A stretch of 64,000 nt of DNA from Pantoea deleyi (lineage in GTDB: Bacteria; Pseudomonadota; Gammaproteobacteria; Enterobacterales; Enterobacteriaceae), in assembly GCF_022647325.1 (NCBI RefSeq), contig NZ_CP071405.1, positions 1,116,001 through 1,180,000 of the forward strand, in the 5' to 3' direction. Each line of letters starts with the position of its first letter. Within the stretch, counting starts at the first letter, position 1. Positions 8,754 through 18,700 of this stretch are shown in pieces. The notes beneath the pieces were generated by a model. The model ran no database searches. It was not told the origin of the DNA and saw only the letters and a program-made list of their open reading frames with translations. The position numbers and the translations under genes are program-made.

Positions 8754-9620
8754 ATGCGCTGGCAAGGGCGTCGCGAAAGCGACAATGTAGAGGACCGTCG
8801 TGGTCAGTCGTCCGGTTTTGGAGGCGGAGGCCGCCAGATCCGTCTGCCGCGTGGCAAGGGCGGCATTGTGCTGCTGATTGTGGTGGCCGTCGCCGGTTAT
8901 TATGGCTACGACCTGACCGCGCTGCTGACGGGGGGCGACGTGGCACCGACCAGCCAGCAGCAGACGCGCAACGTCAGCGCCAATGATGAAGAGGCCGCAA
9001 AATTCACCAAAGTGATTCTGGCGACCACCGAAGATACCTGGGACAAACTGTTCCAGCAGATGAACAGGCAGTATGTCGCGCCGAAGCTGGTGATGTACCG
9101 CGGCGCAACCCGTACCGGCTGCGGCACCGGGCAGTCGGTGATGGGGCCGTTCTACTGTCCTGCCGATCAGACCGTCTACATCGACCTCTCTTTCTATGAC
9201 GAGATGAAAACCAAACTCGGCGCGGGCGGCGACTTTGCGCAGGGCTATGTCATCGCGCATGAGGTGGGCCATCATGTTCAGAAGCTGCTGGGTATCGAAC
9301 CGAAAGTGCGTGAGATGCAGCAGGGCGCCAGTCAGAAACAGGTGAACCAGCTCTCTGTGAAGATGGAGCTGCAGGCAGACTGTTTTGCCGGTGTCTGGGG
9401 ACACTACATGCAGCAGCAGAATATTCTTGAAGCGGGCGACCTGCAGGAAGCACTGAATGCCGCCGAGGCGATTGGTGATGACCGTCTGCAGCAGAAAGGT
9501 CAGGGCCGCGTCGTGCCGGACAGCTTCACCCACGGCACCTCAGAGCAGCGCTACACCTGGTTCAAGCGCGGATTTGACGGTGGCAATCCGGGACAGTGCG
9601 ACACCTTCGCCAGCAACTGA
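8754..9620 (+). CDS. ypfJ: Neutral zinc metallopeptidase family protein YpfJ
   Basis: This 288-residue member of the YpfJ (zinc metallopeptidase) family has a charged, glycine-rich N-terminus and one membrane helix (about 37-53). The remainder probably lies outside the cytoplasm. The zinc motif HEVGH is at about 169-173, with a downstream ELQADCFAG segment that would supply the third ligand. The substrate is unknown in any species to my knowledge. Its stop overlaps the tmcA start (TGATG), so the two are coupled. Confidence 0.88.
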   Translation: MRWQGRRESDNVEDRRGQSSGFGGGGRQIRLPRGKGGIVLLIVVAVAGYYGYDLTALLTGGDVAPTSQQQTRNVSANDEEAAKFTKVILATTEDTWDKLFQQMNRQYVAPKLVMYRGATRTGCGTGQSVMGPFYCPADQTVYIDLSFYDEMKTKLGAGGDFAQGYVIAHEVGHHVQKLLGIEPKVREMQQGASQKQVNQLSVKMELQADCFAGVWGHYMQQQNILEAGDLQEALNAAEAIGDDRLQQKGQGRVVPDSFTHGTSEQRYTWFKRGFDGGNPGQCDTFASN

Positions 9621-11608
9621 TGCCTCTGCAGCATCTGACGCAGGAGATGGAACAGGCCGGTGTGCGTCGTCTGGCGGTGATCAGCGGCGACCCGGCCTGG
9701 TGTTTATCACAGGCGGCCGGGTGGCGTAACACGCTCGCGGGTGACTGGCCGACCGTCAGTCCGGCACCGCCGTTTACGGATATGACTGACGCACCGGCTC
9801 TGCACATACCGCCTGCGGCGGTTCGCACGCTGCTTGGCCGTGAGTTTCGTCATGCCCTGTTCGACGCCCGCCACGGTTTTCACGCCGAGGCGTTTGCAGC
9901 GCTGGCCGGTACACTCACCGCCGGGAGCTGGCTCCTGCTCATGGTGCCGCCCTGGGATCGCTGGGCGCAACAGCCCGATGATGACAGCCTGCGCTGGGCG
10001 GATGTCGCCGACCCTATCGCCACGCCACATTTCGTTCACCATCTGCAACAGTGCATCACAGCGGATGACCAGGTCGTGCTGGTGCGTCAGCATCAGCCCT
10101 GCCGGTTTCCGCCCCGAACCGCGTGGCCGCAATGGCACTGCCAGGCACCGCAGCAGCAGCGGGCGATACTCGATCAGCTAATGGCGATGCCCTCGGGTGT
10201 GGCGGTACTGACCGCGGCGCGGGGCCGCGGCAAATCGGCGCTGGCGGGGATGCTGGCGCGTCAGGCGGGCACCTGTCTGGTCACGGCGCCCGCCAGAGCC
10301 TCTGTCACGGTGCTGGCGGCCTTTGCGGCGGAGGCGTTTCATTTCATGGCACCGGATGCGCTGCTGGCGCTGGAAACGCCGCCCTCAGCGGCGTGGCTGA
10401 TTGTGGATGAGGCCGCGGCCATCCCGGCGCCGCTGCTGCAGGCGCTGGTGAGCCGCTATCCCCGCGTTCTGCTGACGACCACTGTCCAGGGTTACGAAGG
10501 CAGCGGGCGCGGCTTCATCCTGAAATTCTGCGCCGGGCTCGAGAACCTGCACTCTTTCACGCTGGATGAGCCTCTGCGCTGGTCGCGTGCCGACCCGCTG
10601 GAGCAGTGGCTGAACCAGGCGCTGCTGTTTGAGGATGCGGCGGCGATCGAACCCACATCCGCCGCGCCGGTCGCGCCGCAGCGGGTCGCACAGGAGGATT
10701 TCAGCGCGCTGGAGGCCGCTTACCGTCTGCTCACCAGCGCTCACTATCGCACCTCGCCGCTCGATCTGCGTCGCCTGCTGGATGCGCCCGGTATGCAGTT
10801 GTGGTGTGCTGGCGCGCTGTCAGCCCTGCAGGGCGCGCTCTGGCTGGTGGAGGAGGGCGGACTTAAGCCGGATCTGGCGCAGGCCGTCTGGGCGGGTACC
10901 CGGCGACCCCGTGGCAATCTGGTGGCGCAGTCGCTGGCGGCGCACGCGGGACTGACGGAGGCGGCGACCCTGCGGTCGCTGCGGATCAGCCGCATTGCCG
11001 TGGCGGCGGAGAGCCGTCGTCAGGGCATCGGACAGCAGCTGGTGGCCGCTGCCGCCAGCGCGGCCGCCGGGCATGACTATCTTTCCGTCAGCTTCGGCTA
11101 CACTCAATCACTCTGGGCCTTCTGGCGTGCCTGTGGTTTTACGCTGGTGCGGATAGGTACCCAGCGCGAAGCCAGCAGCGGCTGCTATGCCGCGATGGCG
11201 ATGCGGCCCTGCTCGGCAGCGGGTGAGGCGTTGCAGCGCCGCGCAGCCGCGCAGCTGGCACGCGACTGGCCACGGATGCGGCACTATATTGATCTGGAAC
11301 TGGCGCTGGACGCGGTCGCGGACGACGGCCTGAGCGACCAGGATATTCAGCTGGCCGCCGGTTTTGCCTGGGCGCAGCGGCCACTGGAGGCGAGCCTGCC
11401 GGCGCTGCAGCGTCTGGTGGAGGCTGCAGCCGCGCCTGACCCGCTGCTGGCGGCGGCGGTATACACTCCCGACGCGCTCAGCCCGCTGGCTCAGCAGGCG
11501 GGCGTCAGCGGACGCAAAGCGCTGACAGCAGTGCTGCGCCAGCGCGCTGCAGCCGGACTCCATGCCCTGGGCGTAACGGCGGAGCGGCTCTGCCTGCCGT
11601 TGAAATAA
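9620..11608 (+). CDS. tmcA: tRNA(Met) cytidine acetyltransferase TmcA
   Basis: TmcA makes N4-acetylcytidine at the wobble base of elongator tRNA-Met, using acetyl-CoA and ATP. The 662-residue protein has the family order: an N-terminal domain of unknown fold, an RNA-helicase-like ATPase module with Walker A AARGRGKS (about 199-206) and DEAA box (about 263-266), then a GNAT acetyltransferase module around ISRIAVAAESRRQGIGQQL. The ATG at 9620 overlaps the ypfJ stop. An earlier in-frame ATG at 9596 would overlap ypfJ more and does not match the family start. Confidence 0.93.
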   Translation: MPLQHLTQEMEQAGVRRLAVISGDPAWCLSQAAGWRNTLAGDWPTVSPAPPFTDMTDAPALHIPPAAVRTLLGREFRHALFDARHGFHAEAFAALAGTLTAGSWLLLMVPPWDRWAQQPDDDSLRWADVADPIATPHFVHHLQQCITADDQVVLVRQHQPCRFPPRTAWPQWHCQAPQQQRAILDQLMAMPSGVAVLTAARGRGKSALAGMLARQAGTCLVTAPARASVTVLAAFAAEAFHFMAPDALLALETPPSAAWLIVDEAAAIPAPLLQALVSRYPRVLLTTTVQGYEGSGRGFILKFCAGLENLHSFTLDEPLRWSRADPLEQWLNQALLFEDAAAIEPTSAAPVAPQRVAQEDFSALEAAYRLLTSAHYRTSPLDLRRLLDAPGMQLWCAGALSALQGALWLVEEGGLKPDLAQAVWAGTRRPRGNLVAQSLAAHAGLTEAATLRSLRISRIAVAAESRRQGIGQQLVAAAASAAAGHDYLSVSFGYTQSLWAFWRACGFTLVRIGTQREASSGCYAAMAMRPCSAAGEALQRRAAAQLARDWPRMRHYIDLELALDAVADDGLSDQDIQLAAGFAWAQRPLEASLPALQRLVEAAAAPDPLLAAAVYTPDALSPLAQQAGVSGRKALTAVLRQRAAAGLHALGVTAERLCLPLK

Positions 11609-11681
11609 TTCGACCAGCGGGTTCAAATATTCCCCATATCATTTTGCGTCAGGCGGCGTAGAGTGGCTTCAGGAGGTCAAC

Positions 11682-12362
11682 ATGACACTGAAATATGTAA
11701 TCGTTCAACAGCCAGCCACCACCGCTCAGCTGTTTCTGCTCTACCACGGCGTCGGCGATAACCCCGACTCAATGGGTGAAATCGGCAGCTGGTTTGCCCG
11801 GACTTTTCCGGATGCGCTGGTGGTCTCCGTCGGCTCGCCGGGCGCAGTGCGTCAGTGGTTTGGCGAAACGGACCTGCACGATCAGACCGTCCAGCAGCGG
11901 GTGGATGCGGCGATGCCGCAATTCGTCGAGTCGGTGCGTCACTGGCAGAAAAAGAGTGGCGTAAGGCCGGAGGCGACCGCCTTAATCGGCTTTTCGCAGG
12001 GCGGCACGATGGTGCTGGAAGGGGTCAAGGCGCATGCCGATCTGGCGAGTCGCGCGGTGATCTTTAACGGGCGGTTCATTACGCTGCCGGAAAAGGCCAG
12101 CACCCGCACCACCGTCCATCTGATCCACGGGGATTACGATGAGCAGATCCCGCCACATCATGCACAGCAGGCGGAGCAGCGCCTGATCGCCCGCGGCGGC
12201 GATGTGACGCTGGATATCGTTGAGGATCTGGGCCACGCTATCGACCATCGCAGCATGGAACTGGCGCTTAACCATCTGCGTTATACGGTGCCGAAACGCT
12301 ACTTCGATGAGGCGCTGAGCGGCGCAAAACCCGGCGAAGATGACGTGATCGCGATGATGTAA
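11682..12362 (+). CDS. ypfH: Alpha/beta-hydrolase esterase YpfH
   Basis: This 226-residue phospholipase/carboxylesterase-family protein is related to E. coli esterase YpfH (about 232 residues). The nucleophile elbow GFSQGG places the serine at about 105. The acidic residue is in HGDYDEQIPP and the histidine in DLGHAID, completing a Ser-Asp-His triad. No signal peptide is present. AGGAGG lies 7 bases upstream of the ATG. The natural ester substrate is not known. It is convergent with ypfN across a shared terminator. Confidence 0.9.
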   Translation: MTLKYVIVQQPATTAQLFLLYHGVGDNPDSMGEIGSWFARTFPDALVVSVGSPGAVRQWFGETDLHDQTVQQRVDAAMPQFVESVRHWQKKSGVRPEATALIGFSQGGTMVLEGVKAHADLASRAVIFNGRFITLPEKASTRTTVHLIHGDYDEQIPPHHAQQAEQRLIARGGDVTLDIVEDLGHAIDHRSMELALNHLRYTVPKRYFDEALSGAKPGEDDVIAMM

Positions 12363-12393
12363 AAAAAGCCCCTGCATGACAGGGGCTTTTTTC
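12362..12393. terminator. Bidirectional terminator between ypfH and ypfN
   Basis: AAGCCCCTG and CAGGGGCTT form a 9-bp stem around CATGA, with A-run before and T-run after, so it can stop transcription from both convergent genes. Confidence 0.9.
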
Positions 12394-12395
12394 AT

Positions 12396-12584
12396 TTACT
12401 TCTTCTTCGGCCAGTCGTCTTCGTCATCCCACTTATCGTTGAAATCACGATGCGGCGGCAGATCCGGTTTGTTGTCCATAAACTTTTTGTGGTCGATGCG
12501 TTTCAGATCTTTATAGACGTTCATCAGCACGCCAACCATCAGCAGGATCACCAGGATCCACCAGTAATCTTTAATAAATTCCAT
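12396..12584 (-). CDS. ypfN: Small membrane protein YpfN (UPF0370)
   Basis: The 62-residue protein has one N-terminal membrane helix ([16 protein letters not shown]) followed by a charged cytoplasmic tail with the conserved segment [18 protein letters not shown]. The family is present across enterobacteria and has no assigned function. GGAG lies 7 bases upstream of the ATG. It lies just downstream of dapE on the same strand and may be cotranscribed. Confidence 0.9.
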   Translation of the reverse strand: MEFIKDYWWILVILLMVGVLMNVYKDLKRIDHKKFMDNKPDLPPHRDFNDKWDDEDDWPKKK

Positions 12585-12606
12585 TTGCTGCTCCTTTACA
12601 CCGCCG

Positions 12607-13734
12607 TCAGGCGATCAGTTGTTCCATGATGCGCTGGTACATCCGGCTCAGCATCTGCAGGTCGGAGGCTTTCACACACTCATTGATTTTATGAATGGTG
12701 GCATTCACCGGCCCCAGCTCCACCACCTGCGCACCCATCCGGGCGATAAAGCGGCCATCGGAGGTGCCGCCCGTGGTCAGCAGCTGCGGCTTAATTTCAT
12801 TATAGTGTGCTACGGCTTTCACGACGGCATCAACCAGCTTACCGCGTGCGGTCAGGAAGGGCTGACCGGAGAGTTTCCACTCAATGGTGTAACGCAGCTG
12901 GTGACGATCCAGCAGCTCTGCGACCCGCTGACGGATCAGTTCATCGGTCAGTTCGGTGCTGAAGCGGAAGTTAAACTGCACAAACAGCTCGCCGGGGATC
13001 ACGTTATTGCTGCCGGTGCCCGCCTGTACGTTGGCAATCTGCATGCTGGTCGCCGGGAAGAACTCATTCCCCTGATCCCACTCGGTCGCCACCAGCTCAT
13101 TCAGCGCAGGCATTGCGCGGTGCACCGGGTTATCCGCCAGGTGCGGATAGGCGACGTGACCCTGCACGCCGTGCAGGGTCAGGTTGGCGGTGATGGAGCC
13201 GCGACGGCCATTCTTCACCACATCACCGACGACCTCGGTGCTGGAAGGCTCACCGACCAGGCAGTAGTCGAGCCGTTCCCGGCGCGCCATCAGCCGTTCC
13301 ACCACCTTCACCGTGCCGTTGGCTCCGCTGGCCTCTTCATCCGAGGTGATCATAAAGGCAAGGCGTCCTCTGTGATGCGGACGCGCCGCCACAAAGCGTT
13401 CGGCCGCAACGACCATCGCCGCCAGCGACCCTTTCATGTCGGCCGCGCCGCGACCAAACAGCATGCCGTCGCGGATGGTGGGTTCAAACGGAGGATTGAT
13501 CCAGCGGCTGGCATCGCCCGGCGGCACCACATCGGTGTGACCGGCAAATGCCAGCGTTTCCCCTTCGCCACGGGTGGCCCAGAAGTTCAGGGTGTCGTCG
13601 ATGTTCATGGTTTCGATCTTAAAGCCAATGGCTTCAAGACGGGCGATCAGCAGAGCCTGACAGCCGGCATCATCGGGGCTGAGAGAGGGGCGACGAATAA
13701 GCTGCTGCGTCAGCTCAATGACCGGGCAAAACAT
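12607..13734 (-). CDS. dapE: Succinyl-diaminopimelate desuccinylase DapE
   Basis: This M20-family zinc enzyme removes succinate from N-succinyl-LL-diaminopimelate in the lysine and cell-wall precursor pathway. It has 375 residues, the same as E. coli. The metal and catalytic segments [19 protein letters not shown] and SDEEASG are all present, and [10 protein letters not shown] lies near the C-terminus. ATG 13734 ([12 protein letters not shown]) matches the family; the open frame upstream overlaps yffB and is not used. The start is one base from the yffB stop, so the genes are coupled. Confidence 0.96.
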   Translation of the reverse strand: MFCPVIELTQQLIRRPSLSPDDAGCQALLIARLEAIGFKIETMNIDDTLNFWATRGEGETLAFAGHTDVVPPGDASRWINPPFEPTIRDGMLFGRGAADMKGSLAAMVVAAERFVAARPHHRGRLAFMITSDEEASGANGTVKVVERLMARRERLDYCLVGEPSSTEVVGDVVKNGRRGSITANLTLHGVQGHVAYPHLADNPVHRAMPALNELVATEWDQGNEFFPATSMQIANVQAGTGSNNVIPGELFVQFNFRFSTELTDELIRQRVAELLDRHQLRYTIEWKLSGQPFLTARGKLVDAVVKAVAHYNEIKPQLLTTGGTSDGRFIARMGAQVVELGPVNATIHKINECVKASDLQMLSRMYQRIMEQLIA

Positions 13735-13735
13735 A

Positions 13736-14104
13736 TTATGACTTCTCCTGGATAGCATTCTGATAGGTGGCTTCGCTGAAACCGGCGAGCAGGGTGCCAT
13801 CCGGAGCGCGCAACAGTGGACGCTTAATCATGGCGGGATGGGCCAGCATCAGCGTGCGGGCGCTGCTGGCGTCGGTGACGGCTTCACGCTCAGCCTCAGG
13901 CAGTTTGCGCCAGGTGGTGCCGCGGGTGTTGAGCAGCGCCTCATAGCCCAGCGCATCGATAAATTCCTGCAGCAGGGCTTCGCTCAGGCCATCGGCACGG
14001 TAATCGTGAAAGTGATAGTCGATACCCGCCGCCGTTAAAAAACGCCGGGCTTTTTTTATGGTGTCGCAATTTTTAATCCCGAACATCACCCACTGCGTGC
14101 ACAT
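13736..14104 (-). CDS. yffB: ArsC/Spx-family protein YffB
   Basis: This 122-residue thioredoxin-fold protein belongs to the ArsC/Spx group. It has the family signature [11 protein letters not shown] with one conserved cysteine, plus [10 protein letters not shown] and IKRPLL. E. coli YffB is 118 residues. Genuine arsenate reductases have the same fold, but YffB activity is not settled. ATG 14104 ([13 protein letters not shown]) is preferred, with AAGGA about 9 bases upstream. It is the first gene of a yffB-dapE unit, possibly with ypfN. Confidence 0.9.
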   Translation of the reverse strand: MCTQWVMFGIKNCDTIKKARRFLTAAGIDYHFHDYRADGLSEALLQEFIDALGYEALLNTRGTTWRKLPEAEREAVTDASSARTLMLAHPAMIKRPLLRAPDGTLLAGFSEATYQNAIQEKS

Positions 14105-14516
14105 CGCCTGATCCTTATTGTCATGTTGAGCGTTAAGCTGAAAAAAGCAGCCAGAGCGCGAGTTTAGCATAGTGTGATCCGTTGCGGCATCTGCGCGGGC
14201 GCGGGAAACGGCCCTGAATCAACCGGCGACCACGCGCCATTTCTCCGCAGGTAAACGCTATCAATTTTATCTGTAATCATTATGCTGCTCATCATTGCCG
14301 GATTAAGAATTTCGCTATGCTGATAAAATCGTCTACCGCTGGGCTTAAAAAAAATTAACCTGAGCCTGCTCAGTCGGTTGCTGAACTGTGCGTCAGCTTA
14401 CAGAATCAGCAATATTCATGTTTTTCGACCCGCTGCCGATAGTTTTAACAGGTGTAACCGTATTCACCTGTTTAAAAAAAAGGCGTAACATTGCCATCAC
14501 AATAAGAGAGGGCATT
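14105..14516. other. Intergenic region between yffB and ypfM
   Basis: These 412 bases separate two divergent genes and hold no convincing long gene. The yffB side should hold its promoter. The middle (14260-14400) is AT-rich with several TATNAT-like strings. The ypfM side carries a clear inverted repeat, listed separately. Confidence 0.5.
14447..14472. promoter_or_regulatory. Inverted repeat in front of ypfM
   Basis: AACAGGTG and CACCTGTT are perfect complements around a 10-base spacer and end about 45 bases before the ypfM ATG. The flanks (TTTT before, TTAAAA after) nearly extend the stem. It could be an operator or an RNA hairpin in the ypfM leader. No regulator can be named from the sequence. 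Confidence 0.45.
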
Positions 14517-14579
14517 ATGATTGACACCGAAATGGGAACCTGGAAAGAATTTATCGAAGCGATGTTACGTAACAGGTAA
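14517..14579 (+). CDS. ypfM: 20-residue peptide YpfM
   Basis: This short gene encodes MIDTEMGTWKEFIEAMLRNR. It matches E. coli YpfM (19 residues; WK-FIE-MLR core shared) and sits at the same position between acrD and yffB. GAGAGGG lies 5-11 bases upstream of the ATG, and a strong hairpin with a T-run follows about 60 bases after the stop. The peptide is predicted to be an amphipathic helix; its function is unknown. Conservation of position and core residues supports it as a real translated gene. Confidence 0.88.
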   Translation: MIDTEMGTWKEFIEAMLRNR

Positions 14580-14639
14580 TCCGCCTCGTAAAAGCAGGAT
14601 CATCCCGCTTGCTGGAATTCTTACCACACACAGAAACAA

Positions 14640-14671
14640 GGCGGTCACTGATGTCAGTGGCCGCTTTTTAT
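14640..14671 (+). terminator. Terminator after ypfM
   Basis: GCGGTCACTGA and TCAGTGGCCGC pair around two bases with a small mismatch, followed by TTTTTATT. It ends the ypfM transcript and lies 7 bases from the acrD stop, so it may also stop acrD transcription from the other side. Confidence 0.85.
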
Positions 14672-14677
14672 TGGATG

Positions 14678-17600
14678 CTAGTCGTGCGGCTTCTCTTTCA
14701 GCGGGAAACGCCGACGGACCAGTACAAAGAACAGCGGCACAAAGAAGATCGCCAGCAGGGTGGCTGAGATCATCCCGCCCATTACCCCGGTTCCCACGGC
14801 ATGCTGACTGCCGGAGCCTGCACCGCTGCTGATGGCCATCGGCAGCACCCCGAAGATAAAGGCCAGTGAGGTCATCAGAATCGGCCGCAGGCGCTGACGC
14901 GATGCCTCCAGCGTCGCGTCCACCAGCTCCCGGCCTTTGCTGTTAATTTCGTTGGCAAATTCCACGATCAGGATGGCGTTTTTGGCGGAGAGGCCCACCA
15001 CCGTCAGCAGGCCAACCTGGAAGTAGACATCGTTCTCCAGCCCGCGCAGCCAGGTGGCAATCAGCGCGCCGACGACTCCCAGCGGCACCACCAGCATCAC
15101 CGAGAAGGGGATCGACCAGCTCTCATACAGTGCGGCCAGGCAGAGGAACACCACCAGCAGTGAGATCGCATAGAGTGCCGGCGCCTGGGAGCCGGAGAGC
15201 CGCTCCTGATAGGAGGCACCGGTCCACTGGAACCCGACGCCCAGCGGCAGGGCATTCACCAGCTTCTCCATCTCATCCATCGCCGTGCCGCTGCTGACGC
15301 CGCTGGCCGCTTCACCGACGATCTCCAGCGAGGAGTAGCCGTTGTAGCGTTCAAGCCGCGGTGAGCCGGTCTCCCAGCGGCTGGTGGCGAAGGCGGAGAA
15401 GGGCACCATTCCGCCGCTGCTGTTGCGCACATACCATTTGTTGATGTCATCCGGCAGCATGCGGAATTCGGCGGCGGCCTGCACATAGACCTTCTTCACC
15501 CGGCCGCGATCCAGGAAGTCGTTGACGTAACTGGAGCCCCAGGCGGTGGTCAGGGTGTCGTTGATGGTATCCAGCGACACGCCCAGCGCCTGCGCTTTAC
15601 GGGCATCCACATCAATCTGCAGCTGCGGGCTGTCATCAAGGCCATTGTGACGCACCCGCGACAGCGCCTTGTCGTTACCGGCCATCTCCAGCAGCCGATC
15701 GCGCATCGCCATCAGCTGAGTGTGGCCGATGCCTGCATGATCCTGCAGTTGCAGATCGAAGCCGGAGCTGCTGCCCATGCCGGTGATCGCGGGCGGGCTG
15801 CTGGCAATCACCCGCGCCTCGGTGATCTTCTGAAACGCGCGGGTCGCGCGTTCGATAATCGCGAAAGAGGTGCGATCGGCGCCAGGCCGCGCTTCCCAGT
15901 CCTTCAGCCGCACAAACAGGCGCGCCACGTTCTGTCCATTGCCACCCGGACCGGCCCCGATGGTGGCGAAGACCGACAGCACGTTGGCCTTCTCCTCGGT
16001 CAGGTAGTAGTGCTCGACCTTCGCCACCACGCTGGCCGTCTGCTCAAGCGTGGCTCCTGCCGGAAGCTGAACCTGCGTCAGGAAGACCCCGCGATCCTCC
16101 AGCGGCAGAAATGAGGTGGGCAGACGCAGAAACAGGAAGGCCATCAGGCCGATAAGGGCGAGATAGAGCAGCAGCCAGCGCCCGCCCCGGCGCAGCAGCG
16201 CCGCCACGCCGCGCTCATAGCGGTCTGCATTGCGATTGAAGTGACGGTTAAACCAGCCGAAGAAGCCGCGCCGCGCGTGCGGCTCGCCCTGGGCGACCGG
16301 TTTCAGCAGCGTGGCGCACAGCGCCGGGGTCAGGATCATCGCCACCAGCACGGACAGCACCATCGCCGAGACAATGGTAATAGAGAACTGACGATAGATG
16401 GCACCGACGGTGCCGCCGAAAAATGCCATCGGCACAAACACCGCAGAGAGCACCAGCGCGATGCCGACCAGCGCGCCCTGAATCTGGCCCATCGATTTTC
16501 GCGTGGCGGCGCGGGGCGAAAGTCCCTCTTCCTGCATGAGACGTTCCACGTTCTCCACCACCACGATGGCGTCATCCACCAGCAGCCCGATCGCCAGCAC
16601 CATCGCAAACATGGTCAGGGTATTGATGCTGAACCCGCAGGCGTAGAGCACGCTGAAGGTGCCGAACAGCACCACCGGCACCGCGATTGTCGGGATCAGG
16701 GTGGCGCGGAAGTTCTGCATAAACAGGTACATTACGCCAAACACCAGGACGATCGCCTCCAGCAGCGTCTTCACCACGTCCGTAATCGACGCCTTAACGA
16801 ACGGCGAAGTTTCATAGGCAATCTTTGCTTCCAGCCCGTGCGGGAAATAGTGCGATAACTCCTCGATGCGCGCCCGCACCAGCTTGTCGGTGTTCATCTC
16901 GTTGGCACCGGAGGCGAGCTTCACCCCCAGACCGGAGGCGGGCTGACCGTTGTAGCGGCTCAGATAGTCATACTTTTCGGCACCCAGCGCCACGCTGGCG
17001 ACATCCCCCAGCGTCACCACGGAACCGTCGGGATTGTTTTTGAGGGTAATCGCCCGGAACTGCTCGGGCGTCTGCAGCATCGACTGGGCGTTGACCGTGG
17101 CGTTCAGCGCCTGCTTCTCCACCGACGGCAGGCCACCGACCTGACCCACGGCCACCTGACTGTTCTGTGACTGGATGGCGCTGACCACGTCGTTGGTGGT
17201 CAGCGCGTAGGCGATCAGTTTGTTGGGATCGAGCCAGATGCGCATCGCATACTGCGAGCCGTAGGCGTCAACCTGGCCCACGCCGTCGATGCGGCTCAGC
17301 GGATCCTGAATATTACTGGCCACATAGTCGGAAATATCCTGCTTATCCATGCTGCCATCGGTGGAAACAAAGGCCACCATCAGAATGTTGCTGTCGCCGG
17401 TTTTGTTGACCGTAACGCCCTGCGACTGCACCGCCTGCGGCAGTTTACGCAGCGCCGACTGCAGCTGATTCTGCACCTGCTGACGGGCTTCATCGGGATT
17501 GGTGCCGGCGCGGAAGGTGAGGGTGATTTGCGCCTGGCCGGTGTTGCTGCTGTTGGAAGACATATACATCAGATTATCGATGCCGGTCATGTTCTGCTCG

Positions 17601-17794
17601 ATGACCTGGGTGACGGTATTCTCCAGCGTCTGAGCTGATGCGCCCGGATAGTTGGCGGTGATCCGCACGTTGGGCGGCGCCAGGTCGGGATACTGTTCCA
17701 CAGGCAGCGACATGATCGACAGGGCTCCGCACAGACAGAGCAGAATCGCCAGCACCCAGGCAAAGATGGGGCGGTCGATAAAGAAATTCGACAT
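14678..17794 (-). CDS. acrD: RND multidrug efflux permease AcrD
   Basis: The 1038-residue inner-membrane proton/drug antiporter is collinear with E. coli AcrD (1037 residues), which exports aminoglycosides and other amphiphiles with AcrA and TolC. It shows the N-terminal [12 protein letters not shown] helix, twelve membrane segments in two halves, the charged proton-relay residues in the fourth helix ([15 protein letters not shown]) and the porter motifs. Its match to AcrD rather than AcrB rests on overall resemblance and on the narQ/acrD/ypfM neighbourhood. No adaptor gene is adjacent, as in E. coli. Confidence 0.94.
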   Translation of the reverse strand: MSNFFIDRPIFAWVLAILLCLCGALSIMSLPVEQYPDLAPPNVRITANYPGASAQTLENTVTQVIEQNMTGIDNLMYMSSNSSNTGQAQITLTFRAGTNPDEARQQVQNQLQSALRKLPQAVQSQGVTVNKTGDSNILMVAFVSTDGSMDKQDISDYVASNIQDPLSRIDGVGQVDAYGSQYAMRIWLDPNKLIAYALTTNDVVSAIQSQNSQVAVGQVGGLPSVEKQALNATVNAQSMLQTPEQFRAITLKNNPDGSVVTLGDVASVALGAEKYDYLSRYNGQPASGLGVKLASGANEMNTDKLVRARIEELSHYFPHGLEAKIAYETSPFVKASITDVVKTLLEAIVLVFGVMYLFMQNFRATLIPTIAVPVVLFGTFSVLYACGFSINTLTMFAMVLAIGLLVDDAIVVVENVERLMQEEGLSPRAATRKSMGQIQGALVGIALVLSAVFVPMAFFGGTVGAIYRQFSITIVSAMVLSVLVAMILTPALCATLLKPVAQGEPHARRGFFGWFNRHFNRNADRYERGVAALLRRGGRWLLLYLALIGLMAFLFLRLPTSFLPLEDRGVFLTQVQLPAGATLEQTASVVAKVEHYYLTEEKANVLSVFATIGAGPGGNGQNVARLFVRLKDWEARPGADRTSFAIIERATRAFQKITEARVIASSPPAITGMGSSSGFDLQLQDHAGIGHTQLMAMRDRLLEMAGNDKALSRVRHNGLDDSPQLQIDVDARKAQALGVSLDTINDTLTTAWGSSYVNDFLDRGRVKKVYVQAAAEFRMLPDDINKWYVRNSSGGMVPFSAFATSRWETGSPRLERYNGYSSLEIVGEAASGVSSGTAMDEMEKLVNALPLGVGFQWTGASYQERLSGSQAPALYAISLLVVFLCLAALYESWSIPFSVMLVVPLGVVGALIATWLRGLENDVYFQVGLLTVVGLSAKNAILIVEFANEINSKGRELVDATLEASRQRLRPILMTSLAFIFGVLPMAISSGAGSGSQHAVGTGVMGGMISATLLAIFFVPLFFVLVRRRFPLKEKPHD

Positions 17795-17961
17795 TAAATC
17801 GACACTCCTCAGTACTTATTATACTCGGTCAGCCCCACCAGCCACGGGCGCACTGGCAGACAATCGGATGGTCTTTGCCACGATTCTCCTCCGCCATTTA
17901 CTCTACGTGCGGCGGCGGGGGAAATCGTGGAGAAATTGAGGAGAAAGTGTAAATTCGTTGG

Positions 17962-18591
17962 CTATTTGCGGCTTTCCAGCCACATCACCGTGGCCGCCAC
18001 CCGTGAGCGGACATCCAGCTTGCGCAGCAGGTTGCGGATATGCACTTTGACGGTCTCTTCCGAGATATGCAGTATGGCGGCAATCTCCTTGTTCGACAGG
18101 CCGCGCGCCACCTCCTGCAGGACATCCCGCTCGCGTTCGGTGAGCTGACGCAGCGGATCGGCGCTGTGCTGACGATTAGCCAGATAGCTGGCGACGCCTT
18201 CGCTGAACACCTTTTCACCGCGCGAGGCCTGCAGGATATGGCCCAGCAGGATATCGGGTTCGCTGTCCTTGAGCAGGTAGCCATCGGCACCGGCATCCAC
18301 CATGGCAAAAATATCGCTGCGGGCGTCGGACACCGTGAGCACCAGAATGCGTGAATGGATGCCATCGTGACGCAGCGCCTTAAGCGTATCCAGCCCGGAC
18401 AGGCCTTTCATGTTCAGATCGAGCAGAATGATGTCGGGCTCCTGACGGCGCGCCTCTGCCAGCGCCTCGGTGCCGTTGCTGGCTTCGGCGATCACCGATA
18501 AACGGGGTTCCAGTGCCAGCAGCTGACGCACACCGCGGCGCATCAGTGGATGGTCATCCACAATCATCAGGGTTAAAGCGGGCTGTTGCAT
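17962..18591 (-). CDS. narP: Nitrate/nitrite response regulator NarP
   Basis: This 209-residue NarL/FixJ-family regulator has a receiver domain with acidic pocket VDDHP, phosphoacceptor D58 (ILLDLN) and a C-terminal LuxR-type helix-turn-helix (LTERERDVLQEVARGLSNKE). It resembles NarP more than NarL, for example in MIVDDHPLMRRGVRQLL and NLLRKLDVRSRVAATV. ATG 18591 has AAAGGAG 6 bases upstream. The frame stays open 51 codons further upstream, but that part is low-complexity and not conserved. It follows narQ by 109 bases on the same strand; in E. coli narP is unlinked to narQ. Confidence 0.88.
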   Translation of the reverse strand: MQQPALTLMIVDDHPLMRRGVRQLLALEPRLSVIAEASNGTEALAEARRQEPDIILLDLNMKGLSGLDTLKALRHDGIHSRILVLTVSDARSDIFAMVDAGADGYLLKDSEPDILLGHILQASRGEKVFSEGVASYLANRQHSADPLRQLTERERDVLQEVARGLSNKEIAAILHISEETVKVHIRNLLRKLDVRSRVAATVMWLESRK

Positions 18592-18700
18592 AGTTTCTCC
18601 TTTTATCGGTTCAGACGATGCCGGAGCAGGGCTGGGGTTCTCTTCCGGCACGTCTGCTGTCAAACCGATGGATTGTTTCAGTAAGGTCGGATCTGGCGCG

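Noticed and set aside
8706..9533. Open frame of 275 codons on the minus strand opposite ypfJ
   Set aside because: It is antisense to ypfJ, which has a clear zinc motif and family match.
12619..13755. Long open frame (378 codons) on the plus strand opposite dapE
   Set aside because: It lies wholly antisense to a confidently identified enzyme, shows His/Arg-rich composition typical of GC-rich antisense frames and has no recognisable motif or ribosome site.
14388..14516. Upstream extension of the ypfM frame (43 extra codons)
   Set aside because: The ATG at 14517 has a strong ribosome site and matches the E. coli peptide start; the extension crosses an inverted repeat and is not conserved in kind.
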